Source of the DNA: Clitoria ternatea
Taxonomy: Eukaryota; Streptophyta; Magnoliopsida; Fabales; Fabaceae
Reading direction: 5' to 3'
Length of the DNA: 64,000 nucleotides
Assembly (NCBI GenBank): GCA_037962975.1
Contig: CM075670.1
Coordinates: 150,416,501 to 150,480,500 of the forward strand
The position numbers were made by a program, and so were the translations under genes. The notes under the pieces are model-generated. The model did not search any database. It saw only the letters and a list, made by a program, of their open reading frames with translations, and had not been told where the DNA came from. Below, one piece after another: positions 32,600 to 44,599 of this stretch. Within the stretch, counting starts at the first letter, position 1. The number at the start of each line of letters is the position of its first letter.

Positions 32600-35030
32600 G
32601 GAAAGTAAAGGTTGCCCTCGTGGGCGAGTGAAAAGTAAAGGGTACCTCGATAGGTGGCTGGGAAATAAAGGATGCCTTGATAGGCGGCTGGGAAGTAAAG
32701 GATGCCATGATAGGCGGTTGGAAGATAAAGGATGCCTTGATAGGCGGCTAGAAAGATAAAGGATGCCTTGATAGGTGGCTGGAAGATAAAGGATGCCTTG
32801 ATAGGCGGCTGGAAAGATAAAGGATGCCTTGATAGGCGGCTGAAAAGATAAAGGATGCCTTGATAGGCGGCTGGAAGATAAAGGATGCCTTGATAGGCGG
32901 CTGGAAAGATAAAGGATGCCTTGATAGGCGGCTGGAAAGATAAAGGATGCCTTGATAGGCGGCTGGAAAGATAAAGGATGCCTTGATAGGCGGCTCGAAG
33001 ATAAAGGATGCCTTGATAGGCGGCTGGAAGATAAAGGATGCCTTCATAGGCGGCTGGAAAGATAAAGGATGCCTTGATAGGCGGCTGGAAAGATAAAGGA
33101 TGCCTTGATAGGCGGCTGGAAAGATAAAGGATGCCTCGATAGGCGGCTGGAAAGATAAAGGATGCCTTGATAGGCGGATGGAAAGATAAAGGATGCCTTG
33201 ATAGGCGGCTGGAAGATAAAGGATGCCTTGATAGGCAGCTGGAAGATAAAGGATGCCTTGATAGGCGGCTGGAAAGATAAAGGATGCCTTGATAGGCGGC
33301 TGGAAAGATAAAGGATGCCTTAATAGGCGGCTGGAAAGATAAAGGATGCCTTGATAGGCGGCTGGAAAGATAAAGGATGCCTTGATAGGCGGCTGGAAGA
33401 TAAAGGATGCCTTGATAGGCGGCTGGAAAGATAAAGGATGCCTTGATAGGCGGCTGGAAAGATAAAGGATGCCTTGATAGGCGGCTGGAAAGATAAAGGA
33501 TGCCTTGATAGGCGGCTGGAAAGATAAAGGATGCCTTGATAGGCGGCTGGAAAGGTAAAGGATGCCTTGATAGGTGGCTGGAAGATAAAGGATGCCTTGA
33601 TAGGCGGCTGGAAAGATAAAGGATGCCTTGATAGGCGGCTGGAAGATAACGGATGCCTTGATAGGCGGCTGGAAGATAAAGGATGCCTCGATAGGCGGCT
33701 GGAAAGATAAAGGATGCCTTGATAGTCGGCTGGAAAGGTAAAGGATGCCTTGATAGGCGACTGAAAGATAAAGGATGCCTCGATAGGCGACTGGAAAGGT
33801 AAAGGATGCCTTGATAGGCGGCTGGAAGATAAAGGATGCCTCGATAGGCGGCTGGAAAGATAAAGGATGCCTTGATAGGCGGCTGGAAAGGTAAAGGATG
33901 CGTTGATAGGTGGCTGGAAGATAAAGGATGCCTTGATAGGCGGCTGGAAAGATAAAGGATGCCTTGATAGGCGGCTGAAAGATAACGGATGCCTTGATAG
34001 GCGGCTGGAAGATAAAGGATGCCTTGATAGGTGGCTGGAAGATAAAGGATGCCTCGATAGGCGACTGGAAAGGTAAAGGATGCCTTGATAGGCGGTTGGA
34101 AGATAAAGGATGCCTCGATAGGCGACTGGAAAGGTAAAGGATGCCTTGATAGGTGGCTGGAAGATAAAGGATGCCTTGATAGGCGGCTGGAAAGATAAAG
34201 GATGCCTTGATAGGCGGCTGGAAGATAACGGATGCCTTGATAGGCGGCTGGAAGATAAAGGATGCCTCGATAGGCGGCTGGAAAGATAAAGGATGCCTTG
34301 ATAGTCGGCTGGAAAGGTAAAGGATGCCTTGATAGGTGACTGAAAGATAAAGGATGCCTCGATAGGCGACTGGAAAGGTAAAGGATGCCTTGATAGGCGG
34401 CTGGAAGATAAAGGATGCCTCGATAGGCGGCTGGAAAGATAAAGGATGCCTTGATAGGCGGCTGGAAAGGTAAAGGATGCGTTGATAGGTGGCTGGAAAG
34501 ATAAAGGATGCCTTGATAGGCGGCTGGAAAGATAAAGGATGCCTTGATAGGCGGCTGGAAGATAACGGATGCCTTGATAGGCGGCTGGAAGATAAAGGAT
34601 GCCTTGATAGGTGGCTGGAAGATAAAGGATGCCTCGATAGGCGACTGGAAAGGTAAAGGATGCCTTGATAGGCGGTTGGAAGATAAAGGATGCCTCGATA
34701 GGCGACTGGAAAGGTAAAGGATGCCTTGATAGGCGGCTGGAAAGGTAAAGGATGCCTTGATAGTGGCTGAAAGATAAAGGATGCCTCGATAGGCGGCTGG
34801 AAAGATAAAGGATGCCTTGATAGGCGGCTGGAAAGGTAAAGGATGCCTTGATAGGCGGCTGGAAAAATAACGGATGCCTTGATAGGCGGCTGGAAGATAA
34901 AGGATGGCTTGATAGGCGACTGGAAGATAAAGGGTACCTCGATAGGCGATTGGAAAGGTAAAGGATGCCTTGATAGGCGGCTGGAAAGGTAAAGGATGCC
35001 TTGATAGGCGGCTAGAAGGTAAAGGATGGG
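32600..35030. repeat. 30/31-bp minisatellite, about 80 units
   Basis: Tandem units of the form 'ggctggaaagataaagg' plus 'atgccttgataggc' alternate between 30 and 31 bp depending on GGAAG or GGAAAG. It lies in the 3' untranslated part of element 2, next to the 3' LTR. Hypervariable tandem repeats are known from this position in Ogre elements. A 579-bp higher-order duplication spans about 33571-34728. On the minus strand (element sense) the unit has no stop in any frame. Open frames of 834 and 764 codons (32554-35058 and 32748-35042) therefore run through it, made of a repeating ~31-residue pattern with 'PIKASFIF', 'YQGILYLSS' and 'LSRHPLSFQ'. On the plus strand every unit has stops. Confidence 0.95.
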
Positions 35031-35049
35031 GTTTACCCTCAATTGACAG

Positions 35050-36960
35050 AAAATACAAAGATTAGGGGGAGCTAACAGGACGTCTCGTCTAAATTAACTC
35101 ATTGGTCCTAAAGGCTCGGGGTGATGCCCCAGTTTGACATGACTGAAAGAATTACTCTTTGACCGAAAGAGAGTGATCCTAGGGAGATGCCCTAATTTGA
35201 CATGATTGAAGGACTCTCGGGGAATTGCTTTCTAAATGAAAGAGGGTGATCCTGGGGTGATGCCCCAGTTTGACATGATTGAAGGAATTACTCTTTGACC
35301 GAAAGAGAGTGATCCTGGGGAGATGCCCTAATTTGACATGATTGAAGGAATCTTGGGGAATTACTTTCTAAATGAAAAGGGTGATCCTGGGGTGATGCCT
35401 CAGTTTGACATGATTGAAGGAATTTTGGGGAATTGCTTTCTAAATGAAAAGGGTGATCCTGGGGTGATGCCTCAGTTTGACATGATTGAAGGAATCTTGG
35501 GGAATTGCCTCTTGACTGAAATAGAAGAAATCTGGGGGAGATGCCCCAGTTAGGAAGATTGAAGGGATCTCGGGGAACTGCTTCTTGACTGGAAGGAAAA
35601 ATCTGGGGTCCACTAGGGATGTATAGTGGGCTTACTAAAAGAAAAAAATCTGGGGATGATCCAGTTCAAGCTGTCTTGGATGATTCGGGGAACTGCTCCT
35701 TGATCGGAAGGAAAAGAAATGGGGGAAAATCTAGCTGAAGGAGCTAGGGATACTGTCCCTCGAACGGAGGGAAGATTTGGGGTGATACCCCAAATTTTGG
35801 AAAGATTAGAAGATTTGGGGATACTACCTTTGGGGGAAGGATATGGGGTGACGCCCCACTTAGGGCGATTGAAGAAGCTTGGGGGTACGTTCCCTTTTGA
35901 CGGAGAGAGACCCAAGGTGATGTCCAGCTCAAACTTCCCGGAAGCATGGGGTACTGCCCTTGGGTTGACAAAAGATAACAACCTGGGGAAGATGCCCCAG
36001 TTTGAAATGATCTGAAGAGCTTTGGGGAATCTAGGGAGATGCCCCAGCTTAATTTGTCTGGGAAGTGTAGTTCTACTTGGGGAAGAAATTGAGAGATAGC
36101 GACTTTAACAGTTAAGGATGAGACTTTGAAGGCACCTGATGGAAGAAGAAACCTTGAAAGGCGCTGGCTTTGGCGATTATGGTTCCATTGAGGAATGGAT
36201 GGCAGGCCTGTCGGAGGAAAAAATCTGATGGATGTCCCAGTTTAGGATATTTTAATGAGGGTAACTTCACTGGGGAAAGTGTTTTCCTCTTGGGAAAGGA
36301 ATGCGTGGCCTTTGATCTCTGTGGTTCTGTCGGAAAGGTAATTCTGTTGGGTATAAACAGATTTTCCTAAATCTGACTAGGAGCCCATTTGGTGGTTTTT
36401 TTGTTTTTTTTTTTAAGAAGAATTCTCAGTATGTGTTCCTTTTGGGGATGAATGGTAGGTCCACCAGAGGAGAGAAATCTGGGGGATGCCCCAATTTGAG
36501 TCGCTTGGGAGTTCAGGGTATTGTCTCTTAGGGAAGAGAAACCTGGGGAGATGCCCTAGTTAGAGTATGATTGAAAGGATTTTTGGAGAACTGCCCTTTG
36601 GCTGAAAGAAGGGAGACCTAGGGTGTTGCCCATGTTCGAAAAATTGGCCTGAAGGAATTAGGGGTGCTTCTCCTTGACAGAAAGAGAATAGAGACGTAGG
36701 GAGATGCCCCAATTTTGGAAAGATTGGAAATTTTCAGGTGTACTACCCCTGATCTGAAAGAGAGAAGTCCTGGGGTATGCCCCAGTTTGACACGATTGAA
36801 AGAGCCCTAGGGAAAACTACTCCTTGACCAGGACAAAAGAAATCTAGGGGGATGCCTTAGTTCAAACCTTCAGGACACTACCCCTTGGCCAACAAAAGGT
36901 CTGGAGGTGAGGAATGACAGACTTGGGAGGTAAAGTCCCAGGTTTGAAGGATTCGGGGGT
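35050..36960. repeat. Diverged 63-72-bp tandem repeats ('GATGCCCCAGTTTGACATG' type)
   Basis: Units such as 'gatgccccagtttgacatga' plus 'ttgaaggaat' plus 'ggtgatcctgggg' repeat every 63-72 bp. They are nearly identical at 35110-35550 and increasingly diverged to about 36900. Two 'ggcgtcccgtccaaattaacc'-type segments (35070 and 36965) resemble part of the LTR. It is non-coding in both directions; short open frames here are chance. Confidence 0.8.
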
Positions 36961-38599
36961 TAATAGGGCGTCCCGTCCAAATTAACCAGGTTCTAGAATA
37001 TACCAAGTTGATCTCTTGGAGTTGTGACCCCTAACATGCCTCATGAACAAGACAGAAACCTTGAGAAGACGCCGGCTTCGACTACAAGGTAATGATGGAC
37101 TTCATGGAAATCTCAAAGCAAAATGGAAACTCAGAAAGGTGTCATGTTTGGCCATAGAAGGGTGTTTTGTCCAATGATTTGGGTGGGTTACGAGAAGAAA
37201 CTCGTGGATGACCTACTTCAATGAGTAAAGGCAAGAGTGAGCTTCGGAGACTGATGGACATACACCTGGAAAGTGCCAGTTTTGGCGGTTGAAGCTTGAC
37301 ACATCTACTTATTACAACATCCTGCAAGAAAGGTTAGCGGTGCAAAATAAATTGGAACTTGAAAAGACTTATCGCAAAAACACAATCCTTAGAGATCCGA
37401 AGTGACTCATGACTGAAACAGAGCAGATGAAACAACCCTAGCTTTGGAAACGTGTCAGGCCCAGTCTTCATAATGATTGCTTGAGGCGAAATCAAGTAAC
37501 AGGAACATCTTGTTCTCATGACTTTAAATTTTCATTACCTTCTCATTTTTATATATTAAGGGAAAACATATGTATTATCAAATCATGGAAAATCACAATA
37601 AATACGTGTCAAAAATAGGTGAGATTGTATTTACAAGTCGAGTAAGTGTGGAAAAAGGGAAACCAAAAAGCAAGTGAAGATGTATGGGAAATATTAATAA
37701 TTGGGTAGAGTAGGAATGATTTTACAGATCTTCCAGTGAACTGTTGAGAACAAAGCATATCTTAATCCCACATCATGACTCTGAATTCACCACTTGACTC
37801 TGCTTCTGAAAAGGTAGTCGGACTACGATTACTTGGCCGAAATCTTGATCCCAATTGATTGCCTGAGCCACCTATTCAGGTTTTCAACTTACCAGGTCGC
37901 TCTAACTTTTGCCTAGGCTGCCCTTCCAGGTTTTCAGCCTAGCGAGCTTCTCTCTCCATGTGACGTCTCTTTTTTCTTTTTCCTTTTTTTTTTAGGTTGT
38001 GTCCCTCACAACAAAGGTTTAAACTGATTGCCAATGAGCTTATTTGATCTTTCTTAATTTGATCTCATCCTGTGGGGGAGTAGATGTTATTTCAGATGAA
38101 AAAATTTTCCCTTAACACCATGTATCCAAAGAAACAAAGGCGTGCCCTTTTCAGTACCAATGAGGGGGCTCGTTTTGAGTCTTTATTTCCTTGTTCATTT
38201 TTCATCTATTTTTTGTTATCTTTTTCTTTTTGCATTTTTTTTCTTTTTTTTTCTTTTTTTTTCTTTCCCTTTTTTTTGTTGTTTTTTTTTGAATGACCCC
38301 TTTGGTACCTTTGTTATGGTCTAGCTATTTTATCCCCTAACCAATGTGGTAAAGAGAATATGATATCAATGGTATCACAGTAGACCAATCCCTTGGTTAC
38401 ACTGGTGTGGGAATAGTTATACTCCATTAAAGTTGGGGTGTTGATTGCGACACAGATAAAACATTGTTTCTGCCTTGTTCTTAGCTTGATAACATTTATG
38501 CCCCCATATGGAAAAGTGATAATTTGATCTATGAATCAGCTCGCCTTAATTGGTATTTACGTAAGGCACCAACCTTGACCTTTTTTTTATATCATTTTT
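36961..38599. other. Non-coding internal region of element 2
   Basis: I see no gene. The stretch includes T-rich low-complexity DNA (about 37970-38000 and 38220-38290) and two 'aggttttca(a/g)c' segments near 37880 and 37930. It is probably decayed untranslated or pol-spacer DNA of the Ogre-like element. Confidence 0.5.
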
Positions 38600-38910
38600 T
38601 TTTAGAGTATTTCTTGACCATCCACGTTGATCAATGCTAACATTTCTTTGAAGGGTAGATACGACATTTATGGAATCTGGCACTATCTTCATTTTGAGTT
38701 TGTAACGTCTTCAGTTATTTGTGAATCTTCTTCATTCTGTGTGCTCACCTTGCCCTTGGGTAGAACTAGGTGACTTTTATCCAAACATCCTACACAATTC
38801 GGCCAAGGAACTTTCGTTTTTGCTACCCTTTTCGTCAGCGTAATCAACTGGGTGGTCAAAGTTATGAAATGGAATCATGATCTCATTGTTCTCAAAAGGA
38901 TCGTTTTTAG
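38600..38910 (-). pseudogene. Trace of the pre-RT linker of Ogre/Tat pol (element 2)
   Basis: On the minus strand, about 38880-38770 reads an acidic/aromatic segment ('IPFHNFDHPVDYADEKGS') and then a 'SLAELCRMFG' segment and a stop. It resembles the variable linker upstream of reverse transcriptase in Tat/Ogre elements. No reverse transcriptase follows. Confidence 0.4.
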
Positions 38911-39220
38911 TCCCGTATTTTTTTGGTTTTTTCATGGTAAAAATGAGAAAAAGAAGTAGATAAAGGGAAAAGGATTCAAGGTGGTAATAAGGAAAGCAAG
39001 AAAAGGCATTTTGAAATTTGACACATATTTATTGAGAAAAACTTAAAATGATAAAAACATGTCTTTGCCCTTATTACATAACAATATCCCAAAGCCTTAG
39101 GCATAGCGTTTGGGTTGAAACAGAAGTTTAAAGTCATAAGGAACTAAGTGGTCTCTTGGTCATGAACCTCTCCAGTTGGCGTGTGATTCACAAAATCTTG
39201 CATGCATCCTCTTTACACCC

Positions 39221-40150
39221 CTAGTCCCTCTTTATCACACTGACCCCAGAGGTCTCATGGTTAGACCTGGGGTTTATAATTATATTGGGACTCCCTTCCT
39301 GGAAATCTAGCCACTTAGCTTTAATCAGATCCCTTACTTTGAATTTCAAGGTATGACAGTCCTCAGTAGAGTGCCCCAAGGCTCCAGCATGGTAATCACA
39401 TTGGGCATTGGGATTATAGCCTTTGGGGTAAGGAGGAACCACCGATTTTAGTGGGCAGGGTACTGCAAGGGAATTACGAAAAAGGTGAGGTAGAAGTTCT
39501 GTGTAGGTTATGGGAATGGGGTCGAACCGGGCTGGTGTTCGATTATTGATGGGTTTTATTGTGCTTTGGTCTGGATTAAGTGGCTGAGTTTGTACTAGTG
39601 GGGGATGATAGGGTTGTGGAAGGGTAGACCTAATAGCAGGCAAATGAGAATGGGAAGGTATTTGAGGGATATACGGACGAAAGTAGAGTTGAAATGGGAA
39701 AAAATCAGAGCCCTGGTTAGGGGTGGTTGTGGCCATGTAAGGTATAGGGAGATTGGCAGGTTGAAAGGGAGTATGTGTTATTGATCTAGGTTGGGCCCTT
39801 TTTTGGTTACGGGCAGTGGAATTAGCATCCCCTTTTCTCTTCCCCTTATCTCCCGATGCAGACATTCTTGTGATAGGAGCCCCAGGCGACTGGGAGGACT
39901 GTGAAATATGGGGATTCATCATTTGTACATCATGATCCTTTTGTTGATTATGGAATGGGGGAATTTCGTCTTTTGTCAATCCAGGAAGGTGGAGTGGGGT
40001 GGTTGGCAAATGTTGATCATTCTTGACACCCGCAGAAGGTTCCTCTTCTATGATCTTCTTCTCTAAAAGTCTGGCCATCTCCACCATTTTCTTCCTTAGC
40101 TGGTTAACTTCGTTTCTGAGGTTTTCAATTTCTTGCTCTCTTTCAGCCAT
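39221..40150 (-). pseudogene. Truncated Gag of Ogre/Tat type lacking the capsid core (element 2)
   Basis: 309 open codons from the ATG at 40150; the frame runs upstream to 40255 without an ATG. It starts with a coiled coil ('REQEIENLRNEVNQLRKKM', residues about 3-32) and a polar linker. A proline-rich segment follows, then 'PIPITYTELLPHLF' and a CX2HX4HX4C knuckle ('CDYHAGALGHSTEDC') with 'LKFKVRDLIKAKWLDFQ' after it, the hallmark end of Tat/Ogre Gag. The large capsid region normally found between the coiled coil and the proline-rich part is missing, apparently by in-frame deletion near residues 100-120. It could still bind RNA but not assemble particles alone. Confidence 0.82.
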
Positions 40151-41501
40151 GAGTCTCCTTTGAAAGTCTAACAAAGGTGTCTTTCGGTGTCGAGTGAAAG
40201 AAGAAAAAGAAATGTCAGGTGGAAACGGAAGGAAAGAAGATATCGTGGGAAGCAATCACAGACCTTGACAAACATCCTTTAACCATTCCTTAGAACGTAT
40301 CGTTCAAAAGTACTAGGTACGGTAAACATGGAAATTAATACGGGATAGTTGTGAAGACAGAAAAATCCTTCATTCTGAAATGCAATAAGAGCCTCAAGTT
40401 TAGCTATTTCTAGCTCGGGGAACCATGATCCGTCTCTTAAAGGTTTGATCCCACATTAATTTCCATATCTTGGTCAAGGGTATTCGTTAAACTCTGAATA
40501 GCCTCCGGTGAGAATAGAAAGAAAGGAGCGAAAGAGCCATTGGGAAATGACGTGCTTTGCAAATCGATACTCCCCTAGTGATTTCTTGAAAACATTTTTG
40601 TATTTAGGGGGGATACAACTTGCTAAAACTTATGTCAAATCAAGGGTTATGTAAGCTACGGATTTTCTGATCATCGACAATACAAAGAAAATTGATTTTT
40701 CTTTTGATTTCTTTTCTTTTTATATGTATTTTCTATGATTCAAAAGATCTGTAACTCAAGGCCCAAAGACTTGCGCATAAAGAGAAAGAACTATTTTCCC
40801 ATTAAGGGATCACTAGTTAAAAGTATGTCATTTTTTTTTTGAAAAAAGTAATCCACTAAATGGGCAAGTAATCCTCTATTTTGGATTAGAAGGAAAAGTG
40901 AGAATGAGAAAAGGTAGAAGTAAAGTTTGCCCCTTTGTGCCTTAAAGTGGGTTTTTTTTTTCTGGAGGTCTCCTAATGGCTCTAAGGTTTGTCTAACAGT
41001 GATATCTCGCATTAGGTGGCTTGTTCTAAAACTTCTAAAGGTCACTAGAGCCAAGATCCTACTCATGATGTTGACCACAAATAGTAGGAAGTATACTAAG
41101 TGTGGGCACCATGAATAAGTCGAACTCTAGCTGAGATTCTCACGGTAACCAGACAGGAAGTACATCCCAAATGGCTCCGCTATCAACCTCCCCTAATCTT
41201 AAGTTTTATTTGGGCCCGGGTATAGGGTCCCACTCAAAAGTGTGTGCAAATTGTGAGTGTAGTGTGTGAAAGAGGCATTCAATACCTGTACCTTACTTAC
41301 CCTATACATAGAACAAACACAGAGCAACAAAATAAAGTCGACTACCCTAGGGTTCAATGATCACACAGATATCATAAATAATTGAATACAAACAAAACAG
41401 AAACTAAACATTGACAAGGGAATAAAATAAAGGAAGAAGTTAAATAATTAATATGCAAATTAAAACATGCGCTATCAAATTGACTGGCTTGACTCTCTAA
41501 G
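40151..41501 (-). other. 5' untranslated region of element 2
   Basis: The leader between primer site and Gag on the minus strand. The small open frames here are isolated and match nothing I recognise. Confidence 0.6.
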
Positions 41502-41519
41502 TCCCCAGTGGAGTCGCCA
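41502..41519 (-). promoter_or_regulatory. Element 2 primer binding site (tRNA-Arg type)
   Basis: On the minus strand TGGCGACTCCACTGGGGA lies two bases after the 5' LTR end. Primer sites beginning TGGCGACTC are typical of Ogre-group elements and are attributed to tRNA-Arg. Confidence 0.85.
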
Positions 41520-41521
41520 TC

Positions 41522-44500
41522 TGTCGCGACCGGGATCGCGGCGGCGCGGCCGACCCTCGAAACGGTTTTAAATAATAAACAGGGAGTCGCCACCAATATT
41601 TTTTAGGATAAAATACTGGAAAAACCTTTTGTTAAAGCACTGGTTATAAAAATGAAATTCCATGATTCGGGAGTCTGATTACAGGTGAGGAAGGTATTAG
41701 CACCTCACAACTGTCCGTTAAAAACGGTTACCTCAATTTGATAGCGCGTATTATATTTAACCCAATAATTATTTTAACTTCTTCATAAAAAGAAAAATGT
41801 ACGGAACGACAAAAAAAAATAAAAAAAAAATAAAAAAAAATAAACAAAGATCAACACAAAATATTTACATGAGATTAACAGGACGTCTTGTCCAAATTAA
41901 TCTCGCTCCGCCTTTTTAAAGAGATATTTAAAAAAAATAAGATTAACAGGACGTCTCGTCCAAATTAACCTCGCTCCTCCTTTTTAAAGAGATATTAAAA
42001 ATATGAGATTAACAGGACGGCTCGTCCAAATTAATCTCGCTCCTCCTTTTGCTAGCAAGACAAAAAGAAAACTCTAAAAATTAAATAAAGAAAGGTGGGC
42101 CCGACAGGAACTGTTTCCCGCTCCTACGTATTCTCGAGCTTTCGAGAAATCAGGGTCACGTAGTTCTTTAAAATGTTTTTTTTTAGGAAAAGATTAGGAA
42201 AATATTGATGGGCATCATTCTAGCGACAAATCCATACAAGGCGAAGTGCTTCGCACGTGCACGGATCCTATAAAGGCTGTGTAGACGGAAGTATTTTCCG
42301 TACGACACTGATTAAGAAAAATGAATATATAAAAAATAAAAAAAACTGAGTGGGAGAGGAAAACGAGTGCAAAAAAAATGAAGAAAACTGAGTGAAGAAC
42401 AAGAAAACCGAGTGAAAATAAGAAAACCGAGTGAAACTATGAAAACCGAGTGAAACTATGAAAAATCCGAGTGAAAACAGAGAAAACCGAGTGAAACAGT
42501 GACAATCTGAGTGGAATTAGTGAAAATCTGAGTGAAAGTAGTGAAAATCTGAGTGAAAATAAGGGAAACCGAGTGAAACAGTGACAATCTGAGTGGAATT
42601 AGTGAAAATCTGAGTGAAAATAAGGGAAACCGAGTGAAACAGTGACAATATGAGTGAAACAGTGAAAATCTGAGTGGAAGTAGTGAAAATCTGAGTGAAA
42701 ATAAGGGAAACCGAGTGAAACTATGAAAAATCCGAGTGAAAACAGGGAAAACCGAGTGAAACAGTGATAATATGAGTGAAACATTGAAAATCTGAGTGAA
42801 AATAAGGGAAAACCGAGTGAAACAATGACAATATGAGTGAAACAGTGAAAATCTGAGTGAAAATAAGGGAAAACCGAGTGAAACAGTGAGAATCCGAGTG
42901 GAAAGAGGCTTACCGGGTGAAATTTGAGCAGAGAAGAACGATTGGGACAAGAATTGCAAGTCCGAGAGGGAAAAGGGAGCTGGAAGGAGTGCTGTTGAGT
43001 GAGAGTGTAGAGGATGTTGGGGTAAAGAGAGTTTGAAAGGTGAGGGGTGAGTGAAGTGAGAGGGAGAGAAGACTAGGCGTGAGAGAGAGAAAGAACAGAG
43101 GTTTGGCAGAGTTTCCTCGTCTGAAATGCCTCCCCCCTCTCAGCTGTCCTCCCCCTTACCTATTTATAGGCTGGCTTGAGTGGAAGGCCAGCTCAGGCTT
43201 CCACTTCCGAGTGGAATGCCAGCTCAGGCCTCCACTCAGAGTGAAGTGGGGGACAACGGCTGGGTGGGAATTTTTAATTCCTCCACCTCCACCCCTGTCT
43301 GCCACTTGTCTGCCACCCCCAGGATTCCTGGATCCACTTGGGTGGTGGAATCCAAGTCAGCACGGTCTAACAGGGGGACCTGGTGGGAATCCGAGTGAGA
43401 ATGGAAGAATTCCGAGTGAGAATTATGGAAATCCGAGTGAAAATGGTGGAATTCCGAGTGAGGATATTGAAATCCGAGTTAGAATGGTGAAATCTGAGTG
43501 ATAACGGCTCGGATCAACCTCCCAATCAATATTCTTCTACACTGGGAGTCAATTCCGAGTGGAATGAGGCATTCCCCATAGAAGGCCGAGTGAGAATACT
43601 CCTTTCCGAGTGGTTTTACTCGGTTTGTGGTTGCTGTGAGACATTCAATCGGAAACGAGTGAAAAAGCCTCGGAGCCGATTGAAAATTGATGAGAACGAC
43701 TTGAATTGCCAGTCGGTTCCGACTGGAAATTGATGGAAATGGGTTCGGGAAAGGTTTGAAGGAGGACTCGGAGTTTGAGTGTAAAGGAGGACTCGGAACC
43801 GATTGAAATGGCTCGAAAATGGGTAAAGGAGGACTCGGATGAGTGAAGTTCGGAACCGATTGAAATGGCTCGGAAAAGATTTAATCATGGCTCGGAAATT
43901 GGTGGGAATGGACTCGGGATGAGAAGAATTGATTGGCCAAAAGGACTCGGGAAAGGTGGCTGACTGACTGAAGTCTCACTCGAAATCCGATTGGAACTTG
44001 GCTCGGGTTTGAGTGGGAGTACTCACTCGGTGTTGACTGAAGAACAACACTCGGAATTCCTTCAGCCGGGATTATTCACTCGAAATTTCTTCAAAAGTGA
44101 CACAGAAACTTCAACGCTTGAAGGTTGCACTCGGAAATTGGATTTTTGGCCATTTACACTCGGAATGGCTTGACAGAGAGCCTTCCACTCGGATTCACCT
44201 TCAACAGGGAGCATTTCACTCGGAAATGACTCATTCTGAGTGATTCCACTCGGATTTCATCATTTTTGAGTCATTCCACTCGGAAATGCTTCATTTTGAC
44301 TCGGATTTGACCATTTTTTGAGTTTTTCACTCGGATTTATCTCTAACAGGGCTGTATTTCACTCGGAAATGCCTTAACCTGAGTCATCTTGTTCAGATGT
44401 GATCATTTTTTAGTCATTCCAATCGGATTTGCCTCCAATAGGGCTATATTTCACTTGGAAAAGCTTCATTCTGAGTTATTTTGCTCGGTTCTGATTATTC

Positions 44501-44594
44501 TGGAGCCATTCTACTCGAATTTGACCACTCTGAATTGGAATTCAGTATAAAAAATATTCATTCCACTTGGACCGGACCAAAAGAGGTGTTCACA
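41522..44594 (-). repeat. Element 2 5' LTR (3073 bp), uninterrupted empty site for the copia insertion
   Basis: It runs from TGTCGCGACC to GTTCACA on the plus strand and matches 19157-21692 joined to 31719-32278. It contains the CCGAGTG array (42350-43620) and the opposite CACTCGG array (44030-44560). At about 44026-44040 it shows the copia target with a single GTGTT. Confidence 0.94.
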
Positions 44595-44599
44595 CTTGT
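44595..44599 (+). repeat. Target-site duplication CTTGT (right copy, element 2)
   Basis: Exact match to 19152-19156. Confidence 0.92.

Larger units (their letters stand above)
19157..44594 (-). mobile_element. Ogre/Tat-like gag-only LTR retrotransposon (element 2), nested
   Basis: Minus-strand element with ~3.1 kb LTRs: left 19157-32278 (interrupted by the copia element at 21693-31713) and right 41522-44594. The target duplication CTTGT is exact. The 18-base primer site, TGGCGACTCCACTGGGGA on the minus strand, is of the tRNA-Arg kind reported for Ogre elements. The internal region (32279-41521) holds a Gag fragment with the Tat/Ogre CCHC-like knuckle, traces of the pre-RT linker, two tandem repeat regions and a polypurine tract. 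I find no reverse transcriptase, RNase H or integrase. It is therefore a non-autonomous copy that must have been mobilised by a related full element. Confidence 0.88.

Noticed and set aside
32554..35058. 834-codon and 764-codon open frames on the minus strand as protein genes
   Set aside because: They are read-through of a 30/31-bp minisatellite whose unit has no stop in any minus frame. No domain, no leader and no splice or promoter signals. Kept as a finding about the repeat, not as a gene.
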